49,608 bases of DNA, from contig CAZBGV010000015.1 in NCBI GenBank assembly GCA_964491485.1, positions 1 to 49,608 on the forward strand, given 5' to 3'. Positions 25,806 through 33,429 of the stretch are shown here, piece after piece. Position numbers and translations under genes: made by a program. Source of the DNA: IDS-8 sp964491485 (GTDB lineage Bacteria > Pseudomonadota > Gammaproteobacteria > Steroidobacterales > Woeseiaceae). Position 1 is the stretch's first letter; each line of letters opens with the position of its first letter. The notes beneath the pieces were generated by a model that saw only the letters and a list, made by a program, of their open reading frames with translations, had not been told where the DNA came from and searched no databases.

Positions 25806-27673
25806 CCGGCCCCGGGCGTGCAACGGGAAGGAGCCGCCGGGCCGCGGCTGCAGCCGCCCTGGTCTGCGCCGTTGCCCTGCTCGCGGCCGGGCGCGCCGGG
25901 GCGGCGTGCGCCGCCCAGGTGTTCCTGAACCAGGCGGGCTTCTACACGAACGGGCCGAAGCTCGCCGTGATCGCGACCGATGCGACGCGACCCGTCGAAT
26001 GGCAGCTGGTCGACGACGCGGGAGCCGCCCGCGTGCACGGGCTGACGCGCGTGTACGGCGACGACCCGCTCTCCGGCGAGCACGTGCACCTCGCCGAGTT
26101 CGGCCGTTTCGTCGAACCCGGCGCGGACTTCCGTATCGCCGCGGGCTGCGCGCTGAGCCGGCCGTTCCGCATCTCCGCACGGCCGTTCGCGGCGCTGAAG
26201 CGGGACGCGCTGCGCTTCTTCTACCTCAGCCGGAGCGGCGTCCCGATCGAGGCCGAATACGCGGGCGGGCCGGCATGGGCGCGCCCCGCCGGGCACGCGC
26301 CGGACGCCGCGACCTGCCGCACCGGCAAGGATGCGCAGGGCAACCGCTGGCCCGGCTGCGATTACGAGATCGACGCGACCGGCGGCTGGTACGACGCGGG
26401 AGATTACGGCAAGTACGTCGTGAACGGCGGCATTGCCCTCTGGACGCTCCTCGATCTCTACGAGCGGCAGCGGTTGTTCGGCACGACCGAGCCATTCGCC
26501 GACGGCCGCATGCACATCCCCGAATCCGGCAACGGCGTGAACGACCTGCTCGACGAGGCGCGCGTCGAGCTCGAGTTCCTGCTCGCCATGCAGGCGCCGC
26601 CCGGCAGCACGGCGCGCGTGCCCGTGGGCGTAAAAGAGAGCCGGCCGGGCCTCGGGTTCACGACGGTCGACGCTTCCGGGATGGCACACCATAAGATCGC
26701 GGACAAGGACTGGACGCCGATTCCGCTGCTGCCGCATGAAGACCCGCAGCCGCGCGTGCTGTACCCGGTGAGCACCGCGGCGACGCTCAACCTCGCGGCG
26801 ACCGCTGCGCAGTGCGCGCGCATCTGGCGCGGCATCGACGATCCGTTCGCGGCGCGCTGCCGGGATGCCGCCCGGCGCGCGTACGCCGCCGCCCGCCGCA
26901 ACCCCGAAGTCTGGTTCATCGCCACGTTCGACGGCAGCGGCATGTACGGCGACCGCGACCTGTCCGACGAGTTCTTCTGGGCGGCAGCGGAGCTCTGGAT
27001 CACGACGGGCGAGGCGCAATACCGCAACGCCGTGGTCGCCTCGCCGCACTGGGAGGCGCCCATCGATTCCGAGCCGGGCTGGTCGCGCGTCGCACCGCTC
27101 GGCTTCGCCTCGCTCGCGCTCGCCCCGGGCCGGCTGGAGCCGGCCATGCTGGGCCAGGTACGCGCCCGGATCGAGGATGCCGCGCGCCGGTTCGCGGCCG
27201 CGCGCAGGCGCTCCGGCTTCCGCGTCCCGTACGCGACGGCAAACTATCGCTGGGGCTCGAACAGCAACGTGCTGAATCGTGCGATCCTGCTCGGGCTCGC
27301 CTGGGATTTCACCGGCGACGCGAAGTATCGTGACGCCGTGGTCGACGCGATGGATTACCTGCTGGGGCGCAATCCGCTGGACCGTTCCTACGTGAGCGGT
27401 TACGGCGAGCGGCCGTTCGAGCAGCCGCATCATCGCTTCTGGGCACGGGCCGCCGACGAGCGCCTGCCGGCGCCTCCGCCCGGCGTGCTGTCCGGGGGCC
27501 CGAATGCCATGAATCCGGCCGAGCCCGTGGCGCACGCACTGGTCGCGAAAGGCTGCGCCCCGCAGGCCTGCTGGGCCGACGATTACCACGCCTTCTCGCT
27601 GAACGAGGTGGCGATCAACTGGAACGCGCCGCTCGTGTGGGTCGCCGCATTCCTCGACGACACCGCGCGATGA
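25802..27673 (+). CDS. GH9 glycoside hydrolase with N-terminal Ig-like domain, secreted
   Basis: The 623-residue enzyme has a basic leader and a hydrophobic signal peptide (AALVCAVALLAAGRAGA). An Ig-like CelD_N domain begins at VFLNQAGFYTNGPKLA. The (alpha/alpha)6 GH9 barrel has the catalytic-base motif WYDAGDYGKYV (Asp198/Asp201). The general acid is in FSLNEVAINWNAPLVW (Glu602). The family hydrolyses beta-1,4-glucans with inversion; exo-type and beta-glucosidase variants exist. The start is GTG at 25802 overlapping the hal3 stop, and an ATG upstream lies within hal3 in another frame. A secreted glycosidase locked by 4-nt overlaps between two cytoplasmic-looking flavoprotein genes is unusual. 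Confidence 0.92.
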   Translation: MTGPGRATGRSRRAAAAAALVCAVALLAAGRAGAACAAQVFLNQAGFYTNGPKLAVIATDATRPVEWQLVDDAGAARVHGLTRVYGDDPLSGEHVHLAEFGRFVEPGADFRIAAGCALSRPFRISARPFAALKRDALRFFYLSRSGVPIEAEYAGGPAWARPAGHAPDAATCRTGKDAQGNRWPGCDYEIDATGGWYDAGDYGKYVVNGGIALWTLLDLYERQRLFGTTEPFADGRMHIPESGNGVNDLLDEARVELEFLLAMQAPPGSTARVPVGVKESRPGLGFTTVDASGMAHHKIADKDWTPIPLLPHEDPQPRVLYPVSTAATLNLAATAAQCARIWRGIDDPFAARCRDAARRAYAAARRNPEVWFIATFDGSGMYGDRDLSDEFFWAAAELWITTGEAQYRNAVVASPHWEAPIDSEPGWSRVAPLGFASLALAPGRLEPAMLGQVRARIEDAARRFAAARRRSGFRVPYATANYRWGSNSNVLNRAILLGLAWDFTGDAKYRDAVVDAMDYLLGRNPLDRSYVSGYGERPFEQPHHRFWARAADERLPAPPPGVLSGGPNAMNPAEPVAHALVAKGCAPQACWADDYHAFSLNEVAINWNAPLVWVAAFLDDTAR

Positions 27674-29181
27674 CGGCGCACGGGCGGATCGAACGCGTCG
27701 TTATCGTCGGGGGCGGCACGGCCGGCTGGATGGCAGCGGCCGCGCTCGGGCGCTTCCTGCGCAACGGCCGCACGCAGATCCGCCTGATCGAGTCGGAGGC
27801 CATCGGCACCGTCGGGGTGGGCGAGGCGACCATTCCGCCGATCCGGCATTTCCTCGAGCTGCTCAGGATCGACGAGAACGATTTCGTGCGCCACGTGCAG
27901 GGCACATTCAAGGTCGGCATCGAGTTCGTCGACTGGATGGCGCCCGGGCATCGCTACATGCATCCCTTCGGCGCCTTCGGCGCCGACATCGAGGGCGTGC
28001 CTTTCCACCAGTTCTTCCTCAAGGCGCGCGCGGCGGGACACGCCGATGCCATCGAGCCGTTCTCGCTCACGGCGGTGGCAGCCCGCGCGGGCAAGTTCGG
28101 CGTCACGCGTGAAGCGGGATTCCCGTTCGATCACTGGGCGTACGCGTATCATTTCGACGCGTCGCTGGTCGCTCGCTACCTGCGCCAGTACGCGGAACGC
28201 CTGGGCGTCGTGCGCACGGAGGGCCGGATCGTCGACGTGCACCTGCGCGGCGAGGACGGCTTCATCGAGGCGGTGAGCCTCGCGGACGGGCCGCGCATCG
28301 AGGGCGATCTCTTCATCGATTGCTCCGGCTTCCGCGCGCTGCTCCTCGGGGACGCGCTCGGCGTCGGCTACGAGGACTGGACGCAATGGCTGCCCTGCGA
28401 TCGCGCCGTCGCCGTGGCGACGGCGAATGCCGGCGACCCGCTGCCGCACACGCGCTCCACGGCGCGCCCGGCGGGCTGGCAATGGCACATTCCCCTGCAG
28501 CATCGCACCGGCAACGGCTACGTGTACGCGAGCGGCGAGATCGGCGACGACGAGGCGGCGGCCACGCTGCTCGCCCATCTCGAAGGCGCGCCGCTCGCCG
28601 AGCCGCGGCATCTCACGTTCACCACCGGCCGGCGGCATGAGCTGTGGCGCAAGAACTGCGTGGCGCTGGGCCTGGCGGCCGGTTTCCTCGAGCCGCTCGA
28701 GTCGACGGCCATTCACCTGACGCAGGCCGGCATCTCGAAGCTCATCGCGCTGTTCCCCGATCGCGACTTCGCTCCGGACGAGATTGCCGAGTACAACCGC
28801 CAGATGCGTGCGACGTTCGAGCAGGTGCGCGACTTCATCGTGCTGCACTACAAGGCGGCGGGGCGCGACGACTCCGAGCTCTGGCGCTACTGCCGCCACA
28901 TGACGGTGCCCGATTCGCTCGCGCACAAGCTGGAGCTGTTCCGCGTGCGCGGCCGCTGTTTCCGCTACGAGGACGAGCTGTTCGCGCTGACGAGCTGGGT
29001 CGCCGTGCTGCTCGGCCAGAACGTCTGGCCGCGCGGTTACGACCCGATCGTCGATTCGCTGAGCGAGCCGGAGCTCACGAGCGTGCTGGCGCGAATGCGC
29101 GCGCGCATCGCCGAGGTCGCGCAAGCGATGCCGACGCAGGCCGACTACATCCGCGCCAACTGCGCGGCATACTCGCCGTAG
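27670..29181 (+). CDS. flavin-dependent tryptophan halogenase family protein, paralogue 4
   Basis: The 503-residue protein has VVIVGGGTAGWM, GTVGVGEAT, TFKVGIEF with Lys81, WQWHIP, and LEPLESTA with Glu344, so it is catalytically complete by motif. It overlaps the GH9 stop by 4 bases and is the last gene of the operon. Its stop codon TAG (29179-29181) lies inside a REP palindrome beginning one base earlier. Confidence 0.92.
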   Translation: MTAHGRIERVVIVGGGTAGWMAAAALGRFLRNGRTQIRLIESEAIGTVGVGEATIPPIRHFLELLRIDENDFVRHVQGTFKVGIEFVDWMAPGHRYMHPFGAFGADIEGVPFHQFFLKARAAGHADAIEPFSLTAVAARAGKFGVTREAGFPFDHWAYAYHFDASLVARYLRQYAERLGVVRTEGRIVDVHLRGEDGFIEAVSLADGPRIEGDLFIDCSGFRALLLGDALGVGYEDWTQWLPCDRAVAVATANAGDPLPHTRSTARPAGWQWHIPLQHRTGNGYVYASGEIGDDEAAATLLAHLEGAPLAEPRHLTFTTGRRHELWRKNCVALGLAAGFLEPLESTAIHLTQAGISKLIALFPDRDFAPDEIAEYNRQMRATFEQVRDFIVLHYKAAGRDDSELWRYCRHMTVPDSLAHKLELFRVRGRCFRYEDELFALTSWVAVLLGQNVWPRGYDPIVDSLSEPELTSVLARMRARIAEVAQAMPTQADYIRANCAAYSP

Positions 29182-29238
29182 GAGCCCGCCATGCGGGCGA
29201 CCCGGACTTCATGTCGCCCGCATGGCGGGCTCCTACGG
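29176..29238. repeat. REP palindrome pair after hal4
   Basis: Two head-to-head REP units lie at 29178-29201 and 29213-29236, each GTAGGAGCCCGCC then GCGGGCGAC, with flanking CCG/CGG also paired and an 11-base spacer. The pair ends the halogenase operon and provides the hal4 stop codon. It could act as a terminator or mRNA 3' stabiliser before the reductase gene. Confidence 0.9.
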
Positions 29239-29264
29239 CATCGCGCGTAATCCAGGAGCAGGTG

Positions 29265-30287
29265 ATGGACATCAACGACAAGACCGGCAGCACCCGCTGG
29301 CTCGCGAACCCGGAGCGCTACGCGCGCATGCGTTACCGGCCGGCCGGTGCGAGCGGCCTGCGGCTGCCCGCGATCTCCCTCGGCCTCTGGCACAACTTCG
29401 GCTTCGTCGACGACCTGCATACCGCGCGCGCGATCCTGCGCACCGCTTTCGATCTCGGCATCGTGCACTGGGACGCGGCCAACAACTACGGGCCGCCGTA
29501 CGGCTCGGCCGAGCAGAACCTCGGCGCCCTGCTGCGCAGCGACTTCGCCGCGCATCGCGACGAGCTCATCATCGCGACCAAGGCCGGCTACGACATGTGG
29601 CCCGGCCCGTACGGCAACGGCGGCAGCCGCAAGTACCTCGTCTCGAGCCTCGACCAGAGCCTGCAGCGCATGGGGCTCGACTACGTCGACGTCTTCTACC
29701 ATCACCGGCCGGATCCCGACACGCCGCTCGAGGAATCCCTCGGGGCGATCCGTGACGTGATCCGCCAGGGCAAAGCGCTGTACGCCGGAGTGTCGAACTA
29801 CGACCCGGAGCTCACGCAGAGCACGATCCGTTACTTCCGCGCGGAGGGCGTGCCCTTCGTCCTGCACCAGGCGCGCTACTCGCTGCTCGAGCGCAGCGTC
29901 GAGCGTGGGCTCCTCGACGTGCTCTTGGAAGGCGGCGTCGGCTGCATCGCGTTCTCGCCGCTCGCGCAGGGCCTGCTGACGAATCGTTATCTGGACGGCA
30001 TTCCGCCGAACTCCCGCGCGGCGCGGCCGTTCACCTACCTGACGGCGGAAACGGTGCAGAGCCGCCTGCCGGTGCTGCGCGAGCTCGCGTCCATCGCGTC
30101 GGCGCGCGGCCAGTCGCTCGCGCAGATGGCGCTGGCCTGGCTGCTCACGCGGCCCGCGGTGTGCTCCGTGCTGATCGGCGCGAGCTCCCCGGCCCAGCTC
30201 GCCGAAAACGTGAAAGCGCTCGATGCCGCCCCGTTCTCGCCGGACGAGCTGCAGCAGATCGACACCGTCCTCGGCTCATTGCGCTGA
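29265..30287 (+). CDS. aldo/keto reductase, L-glyceraldehyde 3-phosphate reductase-like
   Basis: The 340-residue NADPH-dependent reductase resembles the YghZ/Gpr group. Visible are the substrate-side segment MRYRPAGASGLRLPAISLGLW, the tetrad residues in HWDAANNYGPPYGSAE (Asp, Tyr) and IATKAGYD (Lys), the conserved VFYHHRPDPDTP, and the C-terminal NADPH motif VLIGASSPAQLAEN. AGGAGCAGGTG precedes the ATG at 29265. It is separated from hal4 by the REP pair. It could reduce sugar aldehydes from the neighbouring pathways, but the substrate is inferred from family only. Confidence 0.9.
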   Translation: MDINDKTGSTRWLANPERYARMRYRPAGASGLRLPAISLGLWHNFGFVDDLHTARAILRTAFDLGIVHWDAANNYGPPYGSAEQNLGALLRSDFAAHRDELIIATKAGYDMWPGPYGNGGSRKYLVSSLDQSLQRMGLDYVDVFYHHRPDPDTPLEESLGAIRDVIRQGKALYAGVSNYDPELTQSTIRYFRAEGVPFVLHQARYSLLERSVERGLLDVLLEGGVGCIAFSPLAQGLLTNRYLDGIPPNSRAARPFTYLTAETVQSRLPVLRELASIASARGQSLAQMALAWLLTRPAVCSVLIGASSPAQLAENVKALDAAPFSPDELQQIDTVLGSLR

Positions 30288-30306
30288 GCGCCGCCGCCCC
30301 GGCGGC

Positions 30307-30354
30307 TTGACGCCGGGCGGGGAAGGCGTAAACTCGACTGGACTGACCGGTCTA
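30307..30354 (+). promoter_or_regulatory. tetR promoter and TetR-type operator
   Basis: TTGACG (30307-30312) and TAAACT (30329-30334) are 16 bases apart. Just downstream, covering the expected transcription start, is TGGACTGACCGGTCTA (30339-30354), a near palindrome that reappears before the haemoglobin gene. It resembles NemR/AcuR-type TetR boxes (TAGACC and GGTCTA halves). Autorepression is likely. Confidence 0.75.
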
Positions 30355-30366
30355 CTCATACCCGGA

Positions 30367-30948
30367 ATGATCGCACGCCCCACCCGCCAGCGCCTGCTCG
30401 AAACGGGCATGGCCATGCTCCTCGAGCGCGGCTACCACGATCTCGGGGTCCAGGCCGTGCTGACCGAGGCCCGGGTTCCCAAGGGCTCCTTCTACCATCA
30501 CTTCGGCAGCAAGGAAGAGTTCGGCATCGCCTGTATCGATCTTTACATGGAGGCGGTGCACGAAGGGCTCGACCAGTGCCTGCTGGACAAAGCCACGCCG
30601 CCGCTGCAACGCATCCGCAATTTCTTCGAGGGCACTGCGGAAAAATATCGCGGTCAGGGCTATCTCGGCTGCCTGCTCGGCGGGCTGGGCCAGGAGCTTT
30701 CCGGCGTCAGCGAGAGGTTCCGGGCCAAGGTCGAAGCATGCTTCGGCGTCATCGCGAACCGCCTGGCCGAATGCCTGGCCGAGGCGCGGGACCAGGGGGA
30801 GCTCGCGCCGGAGACCGATCCGCGGCAGCTGGCCGAGCTGCTCGTGAACTGCTGGGAGGGGGCGGCGCTCCGCTGCCGGCTCGCCCGCAGCCCGGCGCCC
30901 CTGCACGCCATGCTCGACTTCTACTTCGCTGCCGCGGCGTCCCGGTGA
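30367..30948 (+). CDS. TetR/AcrR-family transcriptional regulator
   Basis: The 193-residue repressor has an N-terminal helix-turn-helix (LGVQAVLTEARVPKGSFYHHFGSKEEF). Its C-terminal ligand domain, with GCLLGGLGQELSG and a single Cys, resembles AcuR/NemR-type regulators that sense reactive electrophiles or acrylate. ATG at 30367 is chosen because it begins the conserved N-terminus just past its operator. The matching operator before the truncated haemoglobin makes that gene its likely target. Confidence 0.9.
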   Translation: MIARPTRQRLLETGMAMLLERGYHDLGVQAVLTEARVPKGSFYHHFGSKEEFGIACIDLYMEAVHEGLDQCLLDKATPPLQRIRNFFEGTAEKYRGQGYLGCLLGGLGQELSGVSERFRAKVEACFGVIANRLAECLAEARDQGELAPETDPRQLAELLVNCWEGAALRCRLARSPAPLHAMLDFYFAAAASR

Positions 30949-30984
30949 GGCGCTGCCCGGACCGCTTTTTTTTGGTCAACGGAC

Positions 30985-31000
30985 CGGACCGACCGGTCTA
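30985..31000 (+). promoter_or_regulatory. second TetR-type operator, before truncated haemoglobin
   Basis: CGGACCGACCGGTCTA matches the operator before tetR at 14 of 16 positions. It lies 25 bases upstream of the haemoglobin ATG and overlaps a possible -10 (TCTATT). Confidence 0.75.
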
Positions 31001-31024
31001 TTAGGGGACAGAGGAGAACGACTC

Positions 31025-31420
31025 ATGCAAACGGCAGCCCTGCACAGTGAAGCGTCACTCTACGAGCGGCTCGGCGGCGCGAGCGGGATCAGCGCCCTGG
31101 TGGACGACATCGTCGAGGCACACCTGAGCAACCCGCACATTCGCGCCCGCTTCGTACCCTTCCTGGCCGATCCGGAACGGGTCGCGACCGTGAAACGCCA
31201 TTTGCGCGACTTCCTCGGCGCGGGCAGCGGCGGGCCGGAGCAGTACCGGGGCCGCAGCATGCCGGACGCTCATCGCGGCATGAACGTCAGCGCCACGGAA
31301 TACATGGCGGCCGTCGACGACATCCTGCGCGTGCTCGGGAGCCACGGCGTCGATGACGCGACGCAGAAGGACGTGCTCGCGATCGCCTGGTCGCTGAAAG
31401 GCGAAATCATGCACCTCTGA
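31025..31420 (+). CDS. group I truncated haemoglobin
   Basis: The 131-residue 2-over-2 globin has the typical start SLYERLGGASGISALVDDIV, the E-helix region VATVKRHLRDFLGAG, the YRGR segment and the proximal haem ligand in DAHRGMNVS (His83). Truncated haemoglobins handle oxygen or nitric oxide in the cytoplasm. GAGGAGAA precedes the ATG. It is likely controlled by the upstream TetR protein through the shared operator. Confidence 0.94.
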   Translation: MQTAALHSEASLYERLGGASGISALVDDIVEAHLSNPHIRARFVPFLADPERVATVKRHLRDFLGAGSGGPEQYRGRSMPDAHRGMNVSATEYMAAVDDILRVLGSHGVDDATQKDVLAIAWSLKGEIMHL

Positions 31421-31429
31421 CGAGCGACG

Positions 31430-31455
31430 GGGCGCCGCTGCGCGGCGCGGCGCCC
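31430..31455. terminator. GC-rich hairpin between convergent genes
   Basis: A 9-bp perfect stem (GGGCGCCGC/GCGGCGCCC) with an 8-base loop lies between the haemoglobin and esterase stops. There is no T tract on either side, so it is at best a weak intrinsic terminator. Confidence 0.5.
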
Positions 31456-31460
31456 TGCGA

Positions 31461-33407
31461 TCAGCGGCCGCTGCCGGCCTCCGGCCCGGAGAGGGACGCT
31501 TCGAAGGGCGAGGCCGGCAGGCCCGCGCGGTTGTAGAGATTCGCGCGGACCGGGTTGTCGGCCCAGGCGTAGCGCACGGCCGCGGGCGCCGGCACCGCCT
31601 CGCTCGAGACGATGACGGTCTCGCCGTCGATTCGGGCGCTCGCCCGGTGCCACTCGCCGCTCGCGTCCCCGACCGCGAAGCCGTCGAGCGGACCGTTGCG
31701 TGCCACGAGGCCGCCGCCGGTATCGGCGAAGGTCACGACGAGCCGGTTGTCGTTCCTGTCGAGCGAGCGGAAGGTCGGCCCGGACGCAACCAGGTCCGTT
31801 TCGCCGTAAACGAGCTTGCGCGCGGCGAGCGCGAGGCGGTGTCCGACGGTCTTCTTGTCCTCGGGATGGATGTCGTTCCACACGCCGACGTCGATGGCGA
31901 CCGCCATGGCCGTCTGCGGCACGGCGAGCGAGCGGCGCTGCGCTTCGCGCAGCTCGGCCCACGCGCTCTCGACCGGCGCGTCGGCGGGTGCGAGGAAGTT
32001 CGCGAGCTGCACGAACAGGAACGGGAAGTCGCCCTGCCCCCACTGCCGGCGCCAGTCCTCGATCATCGCCGGGAACAGCCGCCGGTATTCCGCCGCGCGC
32101 CCGACGTTCGATTCGCCCTGGTACCAGATCACGCCTTTGATCGTCATGTTCGTGATCGGTGCGAGCATGGCGTTGTAGAAGCCGAGCGGCTGTTTGTAAT
32201 CGACGAACTCGAGCGGCGGCAGCGGCGGCACCGCGGCCCCGGCGCGGTATCGCCACGCACCCGCGAGCTCGATGCGCTCGCCGCCGACGCGGAGCTCGTA
32301 GGGTTTGTCCTTCACGAACCCGCCGGGCTCGGCGCCGTTCACGACGAGGCGCACGGCGATGACGTTTCGCCCGGCTTCCAGCACGCCCGGCGGCACCTGG
32401 TAACGCCGCGGCGGATACTGATAGGTGGTCTCGCCGACCTTGACCCCGTTCACCCACGCGACGTCGGCGTCGACCAGCCGCCCGAGCTCGAGCTCGGCGG
32501 CCTCTCCCGCCAGCGCGACCGGAATGTCGAGCTCGCGCCGGAACCAGACCGCGCCGGAGAAATTCTCGAGGTCCGTCTGCTCCGCGAGCGTGCCGGGCAG
32601 CTGCGCCTCGTCCCACGCGGTATCGTCGAGGCCCGGCCGCTGCCATTCGCCCGCGAGCCCCGCGTCCCGCTCGTCGAGCCGGGCGCGCCAGTTCTCCCCG
32701 TTGCGCCGGTCGGTGTCCAGCAGCGACTGCAGGTAGCGGTCGTCGCGAAAACGGCGGGCGATCTCGAGGTGCTCCGGAAACGCTTCCAGCGCCGCCTCGC
32801 TCATCCATCCTTCGGCCGTGCTGCCGCCGTAGTTGCTCGAAAGTATCCCGATGGGGACGTCATAGCGCTCGTTGAGCTCGCGGGCGAAGAACCAGGCGAC
32901 GGCAGAGAAGTCCAGCACCGTCTGCGGCGTCGAGGCGACCCAGGCACCGCCGTCGAGATCTTCGCGCGGCGCGTCGAAGTCCCACGCGCGCGGCACGTCG
33001 AACTGGCGGATGAGCGGGTTGTCCGCCTGCGCCACGTCGTCGGCGAACCGCTCGCGGATGCGGGCCATCGACAGCTCCATGTTGGATTGCCCGCCCGCCA
33101 CCCACACGTCGCCGAACCACACGTCGTGCACGGTGAGCGTGTTGTCGCCGCGCACCGTCAGCTCGTGCGGGCCGCCGGCCGGCTGCTCCGGGAGGAACGT
33201 GCGCCAGCGGCCGTCCTCCGCGCGCGCGCCGGCTACGCGCTTGCCGTCGAGCTCCACGATGACGGCTTCGCCGTCGCGGGCCAAGCCCCAGACGGAAACG
33301 CGTGCATCGCGCTGCAGGACGACCCCGTCGGACAGCAGCCGTGGCAACCGCACGTCGGCCGACGCCGTGGCTGCACCGAGTAACAGGAGCAGGAGGGATA
33401 TGCGCAT
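31461..33407 (-). CDS. secreted SGNH-type acetylesterase (sialate O-acetylesterase/acetylxylan esterase-like)
   Basis: The 648-residue enzyme removes O-acetyl groups from a glycan; in this context acetyl-xylan is likely. After a signal peptide (ISLLLLLLGAATASA) comes an N-terminal beta domain. The SGNH block I is VAGGQSNMEL (Ser108) and the distal catalytic segment is DVGVWNDIHPEDKK (His514). Between them is a jelly-roll insert resembling a GH2 N-terminal domain (GAVWFRRELDIP...VDADVAWVNG), a layout seen in CE20-type xylan/xyloglucan esterases. The start at 33407 is preferred: AAGGAG lies 9 bases before it, while it abuts the ATG at 33416 with no spacing. Confidence 0.9.
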   Translation of the reverse strand: MRISLLLLLLGAATASADVRLPRLLSDGVVLQRDARVSVWGLARDGEAVIVELDGKRVAGARAEDGRWRTFLPEQPAGGPHELTVRGDNTLTVHDVWFGDVWVAGGQSNMELSMARIRERFADDVAQADNPLIRQFDVPRAWDFDAPREDLDGGAWVASTPQTVLDFSAVAWFFARELNERYDVPIGILSSNYGGSTAEGWMSEAALEAFPEHLEIARRFRDDRYLQSLLDTDRRNGENWRARLDERDAGLAGEWQRPGLDDTAWDEAQLPGTLAEQTDLENFSGAVWFRRELDIPVALAGEAAELELGRLVDADVAWVNGVKVGETTYQYPPRRYQVPPGVLEAGRNVIAVRLVVNGAEPGGFVKDKPYELRVGGERIELAGAWRYRAGAAVPPLPPLEFVDYKQPLGFYNAMLAPITNMTIKGVIWYQGESNVGRAAEYRRLFPAMIEDWRRQWGQGDFPFLFVQLANFLAPADAPVESAWAELREAQRRSLAVPQTAMAVAIDVGVWNDIHPEDKKTVGHRLALAARKLVYGETDLVASGPTFRSLDRNDNRLVVTFADTGGGLVARNGPLDGFAVGDASGEWHRASARIDGETVIVSSEAVPAPAAVRYAWADNPVRANLYNRAGLPASPFEASLSGPEAGSGR

Positions 33408-33429
33408 CGTGTTCATCTCCTTCGTTGCT

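Noticed and set aside
24102..26180. 692-codon minus-strand frame opposite hal3 and GH9
   Set aside because: Antisense shadow; the plus strand carries complete FAD and GH9 motifs.
16774..29181. Biosynthetic gene cluster for a halogenated natural product
   Set aside because: No NRPS, PKS, RiPP precursor or tailoring enzymes are present; the context is polysaccharide uptake and breakdown.
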